Counted from the first letter of the stretch, positions 22,821-34,758 are shown. The stretch: 64,000 nucleotides of DNA from Prinsepia uniflora (GCA_032719365.1 CM064871.1:25269566-25333565); one strand, 5' to 3'. Numbers and translations: made by a program. Notes: generated by a model not told the origin, from the sequence alone.

Positions 22821-22821
22821 T

Positions 22822-23312
22822 TGTAACGACCCGTCCTAGAAGTCGGGATTAGATTAGTGGTTAATGACAGATTAGTGTAATTGATCGGTGATTCGTTAGG
22901 TGATCTCGGAAGGACGGTGCAAAATGATGGTTTTGCCCCTAAAATGGGAAAAATGTTAACTTTTAGTTCGGACGGTCAAATGGACTTTGGCCGATGAACC
23001 TGACGTAGTTCAGGACGTCACGAGTCCGTAGACAGGTGGCACGTCTGATTCCGACATTCTAGGACGAAGTTATAATGTTCGGAAGTTCGAGGGTAATTTG
23101 GTAATTTTGTTAAAAAGGGGCAAACTGTTGACTTTTCATACGACATGGTTTTGTGATGTATTTCGAGGACCATTAGGTAGGTCTCGATTCCCTAAGTACA
23201 ACGACAGGCGACACGCTACCATCAGACGTCGGCTAGTTCAGATTTTGGTCTAAAAAGCTAGGGGAAAAATGGTAATTTGGCATTTAGGTCTAAAAACGCT
23301 AAGGGCAAAATG
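22822..23312 (+). repeat. Truncated 3' LTR of LARD copy 2
   Basis: Matches the first ~470 bp of the 5' LTR at 16438, then a short imperfect repeat of GGTCTAAAAA-GCTAGGG, after which homology stops near 23312. Confidence 0.85.
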
Positions 23313-25224
23313 ATTGAGTACAACATCAATCATCACATCACATAGGCACTACATCAATCATCATATCAGTCATCATATCATAAGTGCACTACCGGTAAGT
23401 CATCACATACATATTTGCTCAAGAACCGGAGCCCTAAGCTCGACGTCCAAGTCATCACACATTATCCCAAGAACTAGAGCCCTGGGCTCGATGTTCGAGA
23501 CTCACATTCAAGCAATCAACATGATCATCACACCATTACAAGTCACATCATTACACATCGTGCATATCGAGGAAAACTTATTCACATCACAACTCAATGT
23601 CACACTTCATCACAATACGTCACATCAGTTCACACATATCAGAATCCGAAACCACCACCATAATCTCAAGCATAAGCCCTAAATACAGCGTAAACACAGT
23701 TTTTCGTAAAACGTGCCAGTAAGGCCAAGTTCATAAATTGGTTCCTAAACTATGTAAGGCCAAGTTCATAAAATGGTTCATAAACTATCCAAAAATCATA
23801 AATATTCTCAAAACACATTATTTCACGTCATAATTCACATTTAGTTCAAAACGACATTCGAAACGGAGTTCAAAATATAGTGTGATGAAACCTCGTAAAA
23901 TGTGCAATAAAATATTAATTAAATATTAGTAAAAGCACCAGAAATCCATATAAATTCTCAACCACTTCAATATCACCAAAATCACATAAAAACACGTTTA
24001 AATCATGTATGTATGCATGCATAATATTTTAGGGAAAAAAGTCCACTCACACACCTTCGTATATCCAAAATCTGCTTTGCACGTTTTTCCATAAAATTCG
24101 GGAAATTCACTTCTTGCCAGAATTCACATCTGAGGGTCACAAACCATCTCAATTACCTCCAAATTTAATCCCATAATTTTCTTGGATTTTTAACCGTATT
24201 TAAAACGAACCTTAACTCTTCGGACACCCAAAATTACCCCAAAACGGTGTCTGATCGACTAAAAACCTGTGCCAAAATGTTTTGTACATCGAAAGAATGA
24301 AAACATGTGTTAACTGCTTCTCGAGATTCAGGCTCACGCGCCTCCACGTGCCGCTCAACGTAGTTGCGCATGGGAGCCACGCGCCAGGTTACTGTAGATC
24401 GGCTTCAACCTTTGGCCAACTCGTTCCCCTGCAAATCGGGTTGCCCAACTCGGCGACCCGACCCGGCCTTAAATCACTCATCCTTCATAATTTTTCTTCC
24501 CTGTTTCATCTGATCTAACCTACAATAACATAACAATAGATCTATAACTTTAATACACGAGAAAACATATGTAAAATTGATGTGAAAACTCACTAATTCG
24601 GCCATGGTACACCCGAGTTGCATGGACGATCCCAATGTCCAAAACTTCGTCTGAGCAGCCAAACATGAGTGCAGGGACTTCAGGAAAGTAGCCAAAACCT
24701 ATGTTCCATGTTCCTAGCTCAAAACTTGATTGTATAACCGGAAACCCACAAGTTTTCCTTCTCGGGTTCAAATTCGGGTCCTCGGGTCTGAGCTAACAGC
24801 TCCAGCATCTCCTCTCTCTTTTCTGCGTTCTCTCTCTTTCCTTTTCCCTCTCCGCCAAATCGATGCACACAATTTAATTAGATAAGGGACAAGTGTCACA
24901 CTCTAGTTAGTCACCCAAAATATCCCACAAGTGCAATTACCAAAATACTCTTCCTTGCAAAGTTACGAAAAATACCCTTCCTTGTAAAATTACGAAAATA
25001 CCCCTAGGTAACATAGACCAAAAACAAAGTCAATTGATATCCATTTCTAGCATGCCGCCTGTCAACGTACTTGGGCGATCGAGACCTTTCTAACGGCGTT
25101 CCCGAAATTGTCAAAAACCGTCCCGATAAAAAAAACAATATTTTGATTTTGACTACAAAAGTTAACCCTTTGATCAGGGGTAAAATGGTCATTTTCTAAT
25201 TCTTCAGAAGCCCGGGCCGTTACA
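23313..25224 (-). mobile_element. Family B LTR fragment
   Basis: Minus-orientation LTR related to 14035-16325, with the same AATCATCACATCA phrases and CCGGAGCCCTAAGCTC units. Its intact end is CCCGGGCCGTTACA at 25224; the other end is missing at the junction with LARD copy 2. It lies directly against the LINE RNase H sequence. Confidence 0.8.
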
Positions 25225-25462
25225 GTGACCAAAGTTGGGCGGCCGATCTAATGGTATTATCAGCCTCTGTACAATCAATCTCCACAAAGCACATCATGGA
25301 TCCCCAACCACTGGAGTTAAAGCAATCCAGGATGGATAGCCTTAAGTTCAGTCGAAACAACAGAGCCACTCGAAGGCCCCAGACCAGAAAATCCGGCCAA
25401 AACATTACCATCTGAATCACTTACCACCTGCCCGTCTTCTCGGCCAAGGGACTCCATATTGA
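25225..25462 (-). pseudogene. LINE RNase H-like domain, N-terminal piece
   Basis: The minus strand reads SDSDGNVLAGFSGLGPSSGS, then VVSTELKAI, and after a one-base shift LDCFNSSGW and VEIDCTEADNTI. These are the order and motifs of the plant LINE RNase H fold: strand 2 glycines, the catalytic-region T/A-E-L-K-A and the E-x-D. It contains a frameshift and is 5'-truncated at 25473. It continues in 16437-16331. Confidence 0.8.
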
Positions 25463-25489
25463 CCACTACATCACATGTTGGTCAACTTT

Positions 25490-25936
25490 AACTTATAATA
25501 ATGTATTTATTCATGGTATGTTTTATTAAAGGCTTACTATATATTTTCCCACTAAAATTTCAAAAATGGATTATGAACAAGAATTTGAGAATGGAAAATA
25601 TAATCCTATGTTTCTTAAAAGAAAAACATGCATGGAAAATATAATCCTATGCTTTTTAAAAGAAAAACATGCATGTAATGGACACTTTTATATCGAGTTA
25701 GATATGAGACATATAAAAAGAGAAAGATTTTTCGATTATGTATTGCCGATTATATATATTAATAACAAATTCATATATAATTACATATCAACATTTCAAT
25801 TATCATATAATGACCAACATGATACTAATATAATGTCAATAATATGGATAACATAACAATATTCACCTCCATTCTAATCACATGCAATGAAGTAGAATAC
25901 CTTCGAAAAAGCTCCCGCCATATTTATTTATTTGCT
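25490..25936. other. AT-rich spacer with a 41-bp duplication
   Basis: No gene seen. A two-copy tandem repeat of 41 bp (start TGGAAAATATAATCC) occupies about 25592-25675. An open frame at 25566-25856 is built from this repeat and AT-rich DNA. Confidence 0.5.
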
Positions 25937-26024
25937 TGTTGATGTAGAAATTGTCTGGTTCTGTGAAATTTCTTCTCGATCCCTACACACAAGAACGAAA
26001 ATCAAACCGGGTTAAGGTTGAATC

Positions 26025-26026
<2 letters not shown>

Positions 26027-26058
<32 letters not shown>

Positions 26059-26068
26059 GGGGGGGGGG
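26027..26068. repeat. Poly-G tract
   Basis: Forty-two bases, all G except an A at 26058. The corresponding position of the other LTR (about 35284) has only GGGGGGTGGGGGG, so the tract has expanded in this copy. Exact length may be a sequencing or assembly artefact. Confidence 0.8.
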
Positions 26069-27389
26069 TGTGGTTCAATTGTAATCGCTCCGATGCTTAA
26101 GTCAGTTTTCTGAGAGAATAAACTGACAGAGTGTTTGCAGGAGTTTTTTTTATTACCCTTAGAAGTGAGATGAAGCTTTCTATTTATAGTGAAGCCTTGA
26201 GAGTCATTGGAGTGTCTGATTGGTTGAAGGAGAAAGTATTAAATAAGTGATTGTACCGAGTGTAATCACTTATTTATTAATGAATAAACAATTCGCTGGG
26301 AAGTTATTTATTATCGGCATTGATCTGATTAATTAATATATTTAGCTGGTAAATATATTGAATTAATGTGAAGATCGTAACATGTCGATGTCAATTTTAC
26401 CAAGGGTAATATTGGCATTATGGGAATTGTCGGCCACGTGGCAGTTTCAGAATATTCCGGTAATTTATGGTTCCAAAAATGCCCGCACATCGCTTAAGAA
26501 TTCGAGAAATTCTATGAGATACAATTTCCTTGTGGTTCCAATAAACTACGTCTTAATATTCGATGTGGGAGTATGACTCCTCTTTCCTGGATGCAGTTGG
26601 AGATTAACCTTGACCTTGCCCCAATTGGAATTCTTTGGGCTTGTAATCTTGCTTTGAGTTGACTTTGTGAGCCCGATTTACTACTAGGGTTTGGTTAATT
26701 TTCTTTATTTAAAAGAGGGCATGTGGCTCTTATTTTTATAAAGAAAATTAAGCCCTAATAGTGATTTAGGGCTGAAGAGGTTTGTCTGACAGCTCCAATC
26801 TGCTTTGGTGGTTGGATTTCTGCGCAATCTTCTTGCAATTCGCTGAAGAAAATATCGCAATTCGCTGAAGAAAATATTGCAGTTTGCTAAAGAAATATAT
26901 TTATATATTTTAATATATATAAATGAATATATATTATTTTGTTTAGCTTCAATTTTTTGCAGATTTTGAGAGCTGTGGATGTTAGATTGCAATGATTTCA
27001 GCGGTGGTGCGCTTTACTCTTCGAGACGATCATTTCATCACGCATGAAGGCATACTTTTGACGGGGTCTCAAAGAACTCATTTTTATGGTGTGACCATCA
27101 TAAGACCATCTATTAGTATGTCCGAGACTTGTTAGAGCTTCCGATTTCAAGAGATGGCAGACTTGACATCAAGACGCTCCTCTAATTGACTCATTTGTGG
27201 TACTTTGTGGATAGAAGAGTTTGGCGCATTGGTGGACTTGTCATCTTTAAGTGCAGGTAGAGCCAGCATCAAGACCTTCAATGGGTGAGGCATGAAGTTC
27301 CATGAATTGAAGTGTGACGAGTCACAAGGCAATGCGCACTTCAACTTCGGGGCGTGGGGCGCTACACTGCAGCGAGGGTCATGCCATGA

Positions 27390-27670
27390 TGCAAGGCGAG
27401 GGGCAGTAGAATGCAAGGCAATGTGCACCGGAGTGTGGCGCGAGGTACAGCAGAGTGCAAGGCGCGAGATGTAACAGAGTGCAAGACGAGGTGCAGCAGA
27501 GTGCGACACGAGGTGCAACAGAGTGCAAGGCGTGAGGTGCAGCAGAGTGCAAGATGAGGTGCAACAGTGTGCAGCTCGAGGTGCAGCAGAGTGCAGTGCG
27601 AGGTGCAGCAGAGCGCAAGGCACGAGGTATAGCAGAGTGGGAGTAAGGTGCAGCGGAGTGCAAGGCGAGT
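27390..27670 (-). repeat. GAGGTGCAGCAGAGTGCAAG-type tandem repeat
   Basis: About a dozen imperfect units of 22-25 bp. It produces long open frames on both strands (for example 27147-27746 minus, rich in LHSAAP) that are repeat read-through with no recognisable domain. Confidence 0.75.
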
Positions 27671-29032
27671 GCGCTACAACTACCAGGCAAGGCATGGTGC
27701 AACTACAAGACGAGATGTGCAAGTACGAGGCGAGGAGTCCAATCATTTGGAGTACGACTTGTCACAACCCAGCATGAGGCTTGTTCCAGATGCAAGGAAA
27801 TGTGTGTTGCAGCTACAAGGCGAGATGTGCTTCATCTTAAAAGCAAGGCTTCCCATGACGCGAGGCGAAGTGCATGTGGTGTCGTGAAGTAACTGAAGCT
27901 TTCCAAGGAGTTGCTTTGGATGACGGATGACCTTCCAGAGACTTGATCTTCAAGGCCTTGTTGAGCTCAGAATGGGGTGTAGCAAGGCAGAACATAGCAT
28001 GGAGGATCGATTATGCCCCCTGCAAAGCTCGAGACGTCGTACATCATCACCTAATGGAAGGAAGAAAGCTTGGAGATGCCATCATCTAAACGCTGAAGCC
28101 AAGTGGCGTGAAGACACATGGAACCAAACCATCGTTTCGTCTTGGAGTTGAAAATCAAGTTGCTTTGTAGCTGCCGCGGAGTCAAGCAGTGGTGAAGTTG
28201 CTTTTGTGAAACCAACTATGCCAAGTAGGCGATGCTAAGGAGGTTACCCCCATTACTTGAAGAAGTCCATGGACGATGCGTCACTAGAAGTCCACGATGG
28301 GATGATCAAGGGCATCCAAGGCTTGCTCATAGGTTGACGGAGAGACTCTGAGGTTGTGCCAATCCTGATGATGAGCTTCATGGTTCTTCTTGGTTCACAG
28401 CTTGATCTTAGCGTTGAATATATGTGTGAGCATTCAACTTGTGAATTTCTAACTTCTTTAATTTTCGTTAATAGAAGCCTTCCATTTTTTTTAGTGTTTT
28501 GTGATTTTCGGCAGATTTGACCTTTGTGTAGTAAATTTGGCCTTCTAACTTTGTTTTAGCTTCGAATTGAGTGCCATTGGTGGGGTTGGAAAGCTGAGTT
28601 CCATACCTTTCTACTGCCATCAGTCATGTTCCAAGAAGATCCAAATTTATCCTTGAAGGATTGGTCGAATCTTGTGCTCGTGCGTTAGTTCATGCAGTTG
28701 ACGTTTGTGTGTAAATTTGTTCGCGGGGAGCTTGTCACAACTTGGAATTGAACGAGGTCAATGGCGTTGGAAAGATGACTTCCGTATCTTTTTAGAGCCA
28801 TCAAGGTCATGTCAGGGTGAGCAAAATTGAACGATCTATGATCGAATGAAACTAAATCTTGTGCACTCAAATGCAGAATTGGACTTCGCATGTTAGAACA
28901 TTTGCCCACTATTTGTCATGGCCTAGTGGTTGCCCCTCTTGGTGGGGTTGGAAGCATTTTTTTAGTAGCTTTCCGACTCCAACAAGTCAAGTTCTTGGAC
29001 GGTTTCATGTGCCCCCCTGGGACGAGCCTTGA

Positions 29033-29950
29033 GCACTTCGAGTGGTGAAGTCGTGGCGTGATCCGCATGGTGAAGACTTGGTGTGCTTTGCGTAGCAAAA
29101 ACTTTGAGTTCTTCGCATGGTGAAGGCTTGGAGTGCTTCGCATGGTGAAGGCTTGGAGTGCTTCGCATGGTGAAGGCTTAGAGTGCTTGGCGGGGGGAAG
29201 GCTTAGAGTGTTTCGTGTGGCGAAGTCTTAGAGTGCTTCGCATGGCGAAGGCTTGGAGTGCTTCATATGGCGAAGGCTTGGAGTGCTTCATATGGAGAAG
29301 GCTTGGAGTGCTTCGTATGGCGAAGGCTTGGAGTGCTTCGCATGGCGAAGTCTTAGAGTGCTTCGCATGATAAAGTCTTAGAGTGCTTCGCATGACAAAG
29401 TCTTGGAGTGCTTCGCATGGTGAAGACTCGGTTGCTTTGCGTGGCAAAGGCTTGGAGTGCTTCACGTGGCGAAGACTCGGGTGCTTTGCTTGGCAAAGGC
29501 TTAAAGTGCTTCACGTGGCGAAAGATCTGAGCGCTTCGCGGGGTGAAGACTTGGAGTGCTTCACATGGCGAAGGCTTAGAGTGCTTTACACGGCGAAGGC
29601 TTAGAGTGTTTCGCGTGGTGAAGACTCGGGTGCTTTGCATGGCAAAAGCTTAGGTGAGCTTTGTGTGACAAAGGCTTAGTATGCTTCGCATGGCGAAGGC
29701 TTTGAGTGCTTCACATGACGAAGGCTCGGGGTGCTTCACGGGTCGAAGGCTTGGAGTGCTTTGCTGGGCGAAGGCTTGGAGTGCTTCGCGGGAAGAAGGC
29801 TTGGAGTGCTTCGCATGGCGAAGGCTTAGAGTGCTTCGCATGGCGAAGGCTTAGGTGCTTTGCGTGGCAAATGCTTAGAGTGCTTCACATGGTGAAGACT
29901 TAGAATGCTTCGCGTGACGAAGGCTTTGAAGTGGTTCGGGTGGCGAAGGC
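29033..29950 (-). repeat. 25-bp tandem hairpin array (about 35 units)
   Basis: The unit is CTTCGCATGGCGAAG plus a ten-base spacer such as GCTTGGAGTG. Each unit is an inverted repeat with a 6-bp stem and 3-base loop. Stem variants stay paired: CTTCGC/GCGAAG (29236-29250), CTTTGC/GCAAAG (29435-29449, 29484-29498), CTTTGT/ACAAAG (29659-29673), CTTCAC/GTGAAG (29883-29897). Several other units are broken or use G-T pairs. A 25-bp period shifts reading frame each unit, so the long frames here are not protein genes. Confidence 0.85.
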
Positions 29951-30059
29951 CTAGTACTTTCTAAACAAAAACGTAGTCGATAAGACAATTTCATTAGACG
30001 TTGAAACGAAACATCTTGAATCATATTGAAAGATGCTATGTGAGCAAAGTAAGCACTGA

Positions 30060-31940
30060 GCCGAATTTTAACCACAAAATTAGTGTCTTTGATGATGACT
30101 TGGTCACTGATTCAGTTTCCTGGTTGTTCCCTGCAACTTGGACTCGGTAATGATGGTGTCCACACGAATCATCTTTTGTGCGGGTTCCTAGGGGCCATTG
30201 TTTCCGACACGTCCCGTTGCTTTTTTTCTGACGTACTCCATACACTTTCCTTCCTTCAAGAGATCCCGGAGGTATCTTTCAAAAGTCTGGCAAGAACTTA
30301 TGTCGTGTCCATAGCAATTGTGATAGGCAAGCCATTTTTTCTTGTCAACCCTCTCCCAGTCGCCTTTGCCTGGAGCTAGTTTTTCGAACCACGGCTTTTC
30401 CTTTATCTGATTTCATATTTGGAGGAAAGGTACCGAAAATTGTGTGTTTGGCCTTGCACCTGCAAACGTGTTGGATCATGGGTTCCCTTTGCACTTATTG
30501 GCTTTTTCGACTGAGTTCCCGCAGTGGGTATCATCCTTTAGTTGCGCAAACGCCTTTATGGGATGTCCATCTTTCTCAACGTTGTTGGCGGCATGTGTGG
30601 TGTTTTTCTCATCCTCCCAGCATGCATGTCGCTCCGCGAGGGACAGTATCTTGGTGCGACTTCGGGCGTTGCTCATAACGATGTCTCCTTAGAGCTGGCT
30701 CTCCTGTGGTAGGCCTTTCTTAAATGCCATGGCTGCGATGAGATCGCTGCAACCAACGATACGGGACTTCTCTTCGTAATACCTCTGGATGTATTGCCGC
30801 AAGGTTTCCTTAAACCTCTTTCAAATGGTGAAGAGGTGGTCATCCTTGACTTCGAAGGTGCGAAGGTGCGAGTACTCCTTCACGAAAGCAAGGGCCAACT
30901 CATCGAAGAATGTGATTGATCTCCGGGGGAGATGGTTGAACCATGTCGTCGCCTGACCTTGCAACGAGGCTTGGAAAACTTTTCACATGAGCGCGTCATT
31001 GTGCATGTGAGGTACCATGACCCCCCGATAGTAATTGATGTGCTTTACTGGATCAGAGGTTCCTTTATATTGATTGAAGTTTAGTGTTAAAAATAGCTGC
31101 GGGAATGGCTCCTCCTCAATGTCCCTCACGAACGGCGAAAAGGATGACGTCTGAATCTGGCGCCAAAGGTCATCCTCCAAGTCTCCGTCGCGTTGAACTC
31201 ACTGGAGGCGTCGATCTAGCATCCTTTGGACGTCTTCAGCGTGCAATGGTCCTTCGTGACTGGGGTTCCCACCTTGGGTCAAATGGCATCAACTTCCTCG
31301 AGTTGCAGCGGGCTTAGCTCTCGAGCGTACTAGCGAGTAAGTCTCCTGTTCCTCGCTGTGGTCATCCGTGTTTTTAGAGTCATGGCGGATTCGTCCATTC
31401 GAGTGGGTGTGTGACACATGGGAGATTGCTTGCAGCCGTTGGTTGTCGTGTGGGTACTCAATACGAGAAAGTGCTCCTGGGCATCCTCCGAGTCGCTCCA
31501 GAGCCAAAGGGCTCGGTCGGCCTTGGCCTCCTGCTCTGGGGGTGCAGCTTTCCTCCCTTAAGTCGTTCACCGATGCGTCTCGAGACATTATCTCGCAGGG
31601 AACATGCTTTTTACCGACGCGTAACGGGATGTTCCTTGGTCCCTTGCGAGGTTCATTGTATTTCTTGGAGGTTCTGGATGTCCCGATGTCCCTCAACTGT
31701 TGTTGCAAAAGCTCTGATTGAGCCCGAACTTGGTTGCTCAGTTGCTCGACCAGTTGTGTCAGTCCCAGTCGCAGAGGTGACCCCCTAGGTGCTTGCTCGT
31801 GATGTGTAGCATGTCGGGGCGCACGTCGCGCGCCTTAAGCTAGATGCGACGAACCATGTCTCCCCGGTACCTGGGTGTTTGCCTGCGAGTTGCTCAGGAG
31901 GTTACAAGTGCCTCCTTAGGTCCAAGCTGGCAGGGGGCTG
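30060..31940 (-). pseudogene. gag: Gypsy gag, central and C-terminal part
   Basis: The minus-strand frame near 31180-30680 contains PFPQLFLTLNFNQYKGTSDP, then HINYYR, GQATTWFNHLP, ITFFDELALAFVKEYSHL and ETLRQYIQRYYEE, the order of the Ty3/Gypsy gag (Retrotrans_gag) domain. Downstream, about 30360-30220, WLAYHNCYGHDISSC and LKEGKCMEYV resemble the H/C finger segment of plant Tat/Athila-type gags. In-frame TGA and TAA stops (for example near 30985) look like C-to-T decay. The region 31200-31940 is a poorly conserved linker with several stops. Gag would have formed the particle; this copy is dead. Confidence 0.75.
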
Positions 31941-34758
31941 TGTAACAGCCCATCCCGGAAATCTGGATTAGTTTAGTAAGTAATGACAGATTAGTGAAGT
32001 TAATTAGTGATTAGTTGGGTGATTTCAGACGGACGGTGTAAAATGACAGTTTTGCCCCTATAATGGGTAAAATGTTGACTTTTCATTTGGGTGGTCAAAA
32101 GGACTTTGATCGATGACTGTGACATAGTTCGGGACGTCATGAGTTCATAGACAGGTGACACGCCTGATTCTGACATCCGAGGAAAAAGTTATGATGTTCG
32201 GAAGTTTGAGGGTAATTTGGTAATTTTGTGGAATAAGGGTCATTCGTTGACTTTCCAAACGACATGGACTTGTCACGTATTTCGAGGACCATTAGGTAGA
32301 TCTCGATACCCTAAATACAACGACAGGCGGCAGGTGTTATTTGGAGTTCGGGAGATAGAGTTTCGAGGACCAGTGCTTAGTGGACAAGTGTCTATTCTGG
32401 GGGCTTGATTTCCACTGAGTTTGGGACACCTCTCCTTCTCTGGAAGACACGAGACCCTTCCCACCACCTCACTCCAATGTTGCATTCATTTAAATAGAAC
32501 TCGTTTTAAATAGTTGGTTCTCAGAAAACAGAGGAGGCCGTGTAGACAGAGAAGAGAGGAAGGACTGTGAGAGTGTGTGTGTTTAAGTGGAACCAGATGT
32601 GATAGGTGTGTGAGAGTGAAGGAAACAGAGAGGACGTGGAGTTGGTTGCAAAGGAGAAACAGAGACAGAGAAGAGTTTTGTCACAAACCAGATTCTTATA
32701 ATCCCTTAAACATGCTTCTAGTTCCCGATCCTTGATTGAGAAAGTAAAAATGAGGGTTAAGGAGTTGATTGAGCCTACTTTCGAGGCCTAAATGTAACGG
32801 TAAGAACATGTACCATGAAACCTTCAGTTGCATTTCAAAACTGGCAGTTTTAGTTGTGTTAAGTGTTGATCAAATTGGTCATTTGCACGAGGTTTCTGGA
32901 GTTACAGCAAGCTTTTGGGACCAGAACCACGGCCTGAGATGGCTAGAGCCATGAAAACCGTATGGAGAAATGGACCGGTTCGAGAAAATCGATGAAAGGT
33001 ATGATGATATAACTTGGCTTTCCTATTCTGAGTTCATGGATCTTTTAGAAACATTGAAATAGAATTGCAGAATGACTTAGGGTTGAAAACATACAAAATT
33101 GGACAGAATAGACCAGTGAACCGGCCACGCCGGTTCGGGTTGGACCGTGAACCAGTCGGACCCGGTTTACTTGAGGAAGAAGATGACTAATGCCTGGCGC
33201 GTGAAGCCCTACGCAGCCACTTCAGGCGGAGTGTGAGGGCGCGTGACACGGCTTTTGAGAATGGTTCCAACACGACTTTTAAAGTATTTGATGTAACAAA
33301 CATTTTAGGATTGGTTTCGAGTTAATCGGACATCGTCTCGATATGTTTCGGGCTATTCGAAGGTTTTAGGGCTCGATTAAAAATAGTTAAATATATGGGA
33401 AAATTATGGGGCTTAAGTATGATTATTTTGAAGTAGTTAGTGACCATATTATGGGATTTGGACAGGTTCGGGAAAGCTGGTGATAGTGGTTTGGCCGGGA
33501 ACGGTGTAAGTGCATGTGTATCGAGGCAACAACGAAATGGTCTGTGAGTGGACTTTGTTTTCTAAATCTTGATGCATGCATATATGTTTTCTATACGTGA
33601 TTCTATGATTTAATTTATGATCTTGATGATTTACGACTTGCACGATTTTCGAAATATTTACGAAATTGCGCGTTTTACGAGATTTCAAATGATCTAGTGA
33701 TTTGAGCATGATTTTCATGATTTGATTTCGGAATTTGAAATATGATTTGATTTCAAGGATTTGAATTGAATTTCAGGAAAGTGATTTCGGGCTTGAAGCC
33801 CTATTTTCAGAGATTTCGATAAACGAGTTTTTGGTTTTGAGACTGGATTTCGGATTTGGTTTGAGACTTGAAAGGAAAGTCTGGATTTGGATTCGGGATG
33901 ATGGTTCCGGATGCTAGCTTACGGAATCATTGTTACGAATTCGGAGAAGGATTTTCTATGATTTTCACTGTTGAATGAAAAATGGTTTTAGGTTTAAATA
34001 CCTGGAAAAAGAAAAGGAAAACCGCTGGATCTGGTTTTGAGTTTAAAGACTCGGATTGATTGACGGGGGGAGGGCCCTGGATTGTTGTGTTTTAAGTTTA
34101 AAGACTCGGTATATGTTTTGAGTTTAAAGACTCGGTTATGATACCCCCCGTGGCCTGTGATTGTGTTTTGAGTTTAAAGACTCGTTGATATCCCGAGAAG
34201 GCCTGGTTATTGCGCATGTTTTTGAGTTTAAAGACTCAGGCGCACTTGAGATCCAGTAACTTGTATGATTGATATTTTCACTAGTTTTTCACTGGTTTTC
34301 AGATGTTTTGGGCAGTGGCCCCGATGATTTGGATTTGATGTGTTTTGGGATCGAGTTCCCGTACTTTGAGATTGACTTATGAATTGAGGCTGAGGGCTGG
34401 ATTTGAATAACGATTTTGATTCGGGTTTCCGATAATGGTTTTCATTGATGGTTTTGATATGAATGGTTTCATAACATGACTTGATATGCATGCATTGGTT
34501 TTTGCGTGGAAGGTAAAAATGTAATTGTTTTATTGAACTGTTTTCTAAATTATACTTTATTTTTGTCCACTCACAGTCTTTTCATGTTTTCGATACCCTC
34601 CAGGTTGTTGCGGTGTGGGCTGTTGGTCGAGAGAGTCCCTTGTCCGACTTACGTGTCACATGGAGGTTGGACGTCAGTTTAGCCTTCGTGTCATGTGTAA
34701 GTTAGACGGGAGCAGGGTTTAGCCCTTAATCCCGGGGGATTAGGAGTGGGTCCTCACA
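31941..34758 (+). mobile_element. Solo LTR (LARD family) inserted in gag
   Basis: A 2,818-bp plus-orientation LTR from TGTAACAGCCCATCCC to GTGGGTCCTCACA, with no primer site or internal region. Flanks are GGCTG (31936-31940) and AGTTG (34759-34763), which match at 3 of 5 bases and differ by transitions, so the duplication call is weak. Gag coding sequence resumes on both sides. Confidence 0.8.

Larger units (their letters stand above)
19431..22821 (+). other. Non-coding internal region of LARD copy 2
   Basis: About 3.4 kb without any frame showing gag, protease, reverse transcriptase, RNase H or integrase motifs. Short frames on the minus strand are chance. It shares the TTTGCGCGA block just after the primer site with the minus-strand copies. 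Confidence 0.8.
16438..23312 (+). mobile_element. LARD copy 2, 3' LTR truncated
   Basis: Plus-strand element with a complete 5' LTR (16438-19430), initiator-Met primer site, non-coding internal region, purine tract and the first ~490 bp of a 3' LTR. It begins TGTAATGACCCGTCCC next to CCTAG. The 3' LTR stops near 23312, where sequence changes abruptly to a minus-strand family B LTR, so the right end and duplication were lost by deletion. No retroviral protein is encoded. Confidence 0.9.
13765..25473 (-). mobile_element. 5'-truncated LINE, cut into three pieces by LTR insertions
   Basis: A 16-bp direct repeat CATGTTGGTCAACTTT occurs at 13749-13764 and 25474-25489. Just inside the left copy, the minus strand ends in a poly(A) tail (T run 13762-13771, partly shared with the duplication). 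Together these are the signature of target-primed reverse transcription. LINE sequence occupies only 13765-14034, 16331-16437 and 25225-25473, about 630 bp. It carries the C-terminal RNase H-like domain followed by a 3' untranslated region. Everything else between the duplications is later insertion. Confidence 0.85.
25937..29007 (-). repeat. Left (3') LTR of the gag-only Gypsy element, inner boundary tentative
   Basis: The outer end is fixed by homology to 35193. The inner end is placed at GGTTTCA (29001-29007) because the minus strand just before it carries CCCAGGGGGGCACA, a plausible purine tract. The LTR would then be about 3.1 kb and contain a poly-G tract and a GTGCAGCAGAGTGC repeat. 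The boundary could be wrong by a long way since the other LTR is truncated. Confidence 0.4.

Noticed and set aside
16438..25224. One composite insertion into the LINE with a single target duplication
   Set aside because: The flanks CCTAG and GTGAC do not match and the two ends belong to different LTR families in opposite orientation.
27147..27746. 199-codon minus-strand frame rich in LHSAAP repeats
   Set aside because: It is read-through of a 22-25-bp tandem repeat, open in several frames on both strands, with no domain.
29178..29841. Several overlapping frames rich in AKHSKPSPCEAL repeats
   Set aside because: They come from the 25-bp array, whose period shifts frame each unit; the inverted-repeat structure explains the sequence better.
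29033..29950. CRISPR-like array
   Set aside because: No unique spacers: the ten bases between hairpins are also repeated. Context is a plant retrotransposon.
31289..31788. Overlapping frames of 117-139 codons on both strands
   Set aside because: They fall in the gag linker of the Gypsy element; none shows a domain, and the known gag frame is broken here.
34726..34758. Gag frame continuing past 34758
   Set aside because: The last codons lie in the solo LTR end; true gag continues at 31940.
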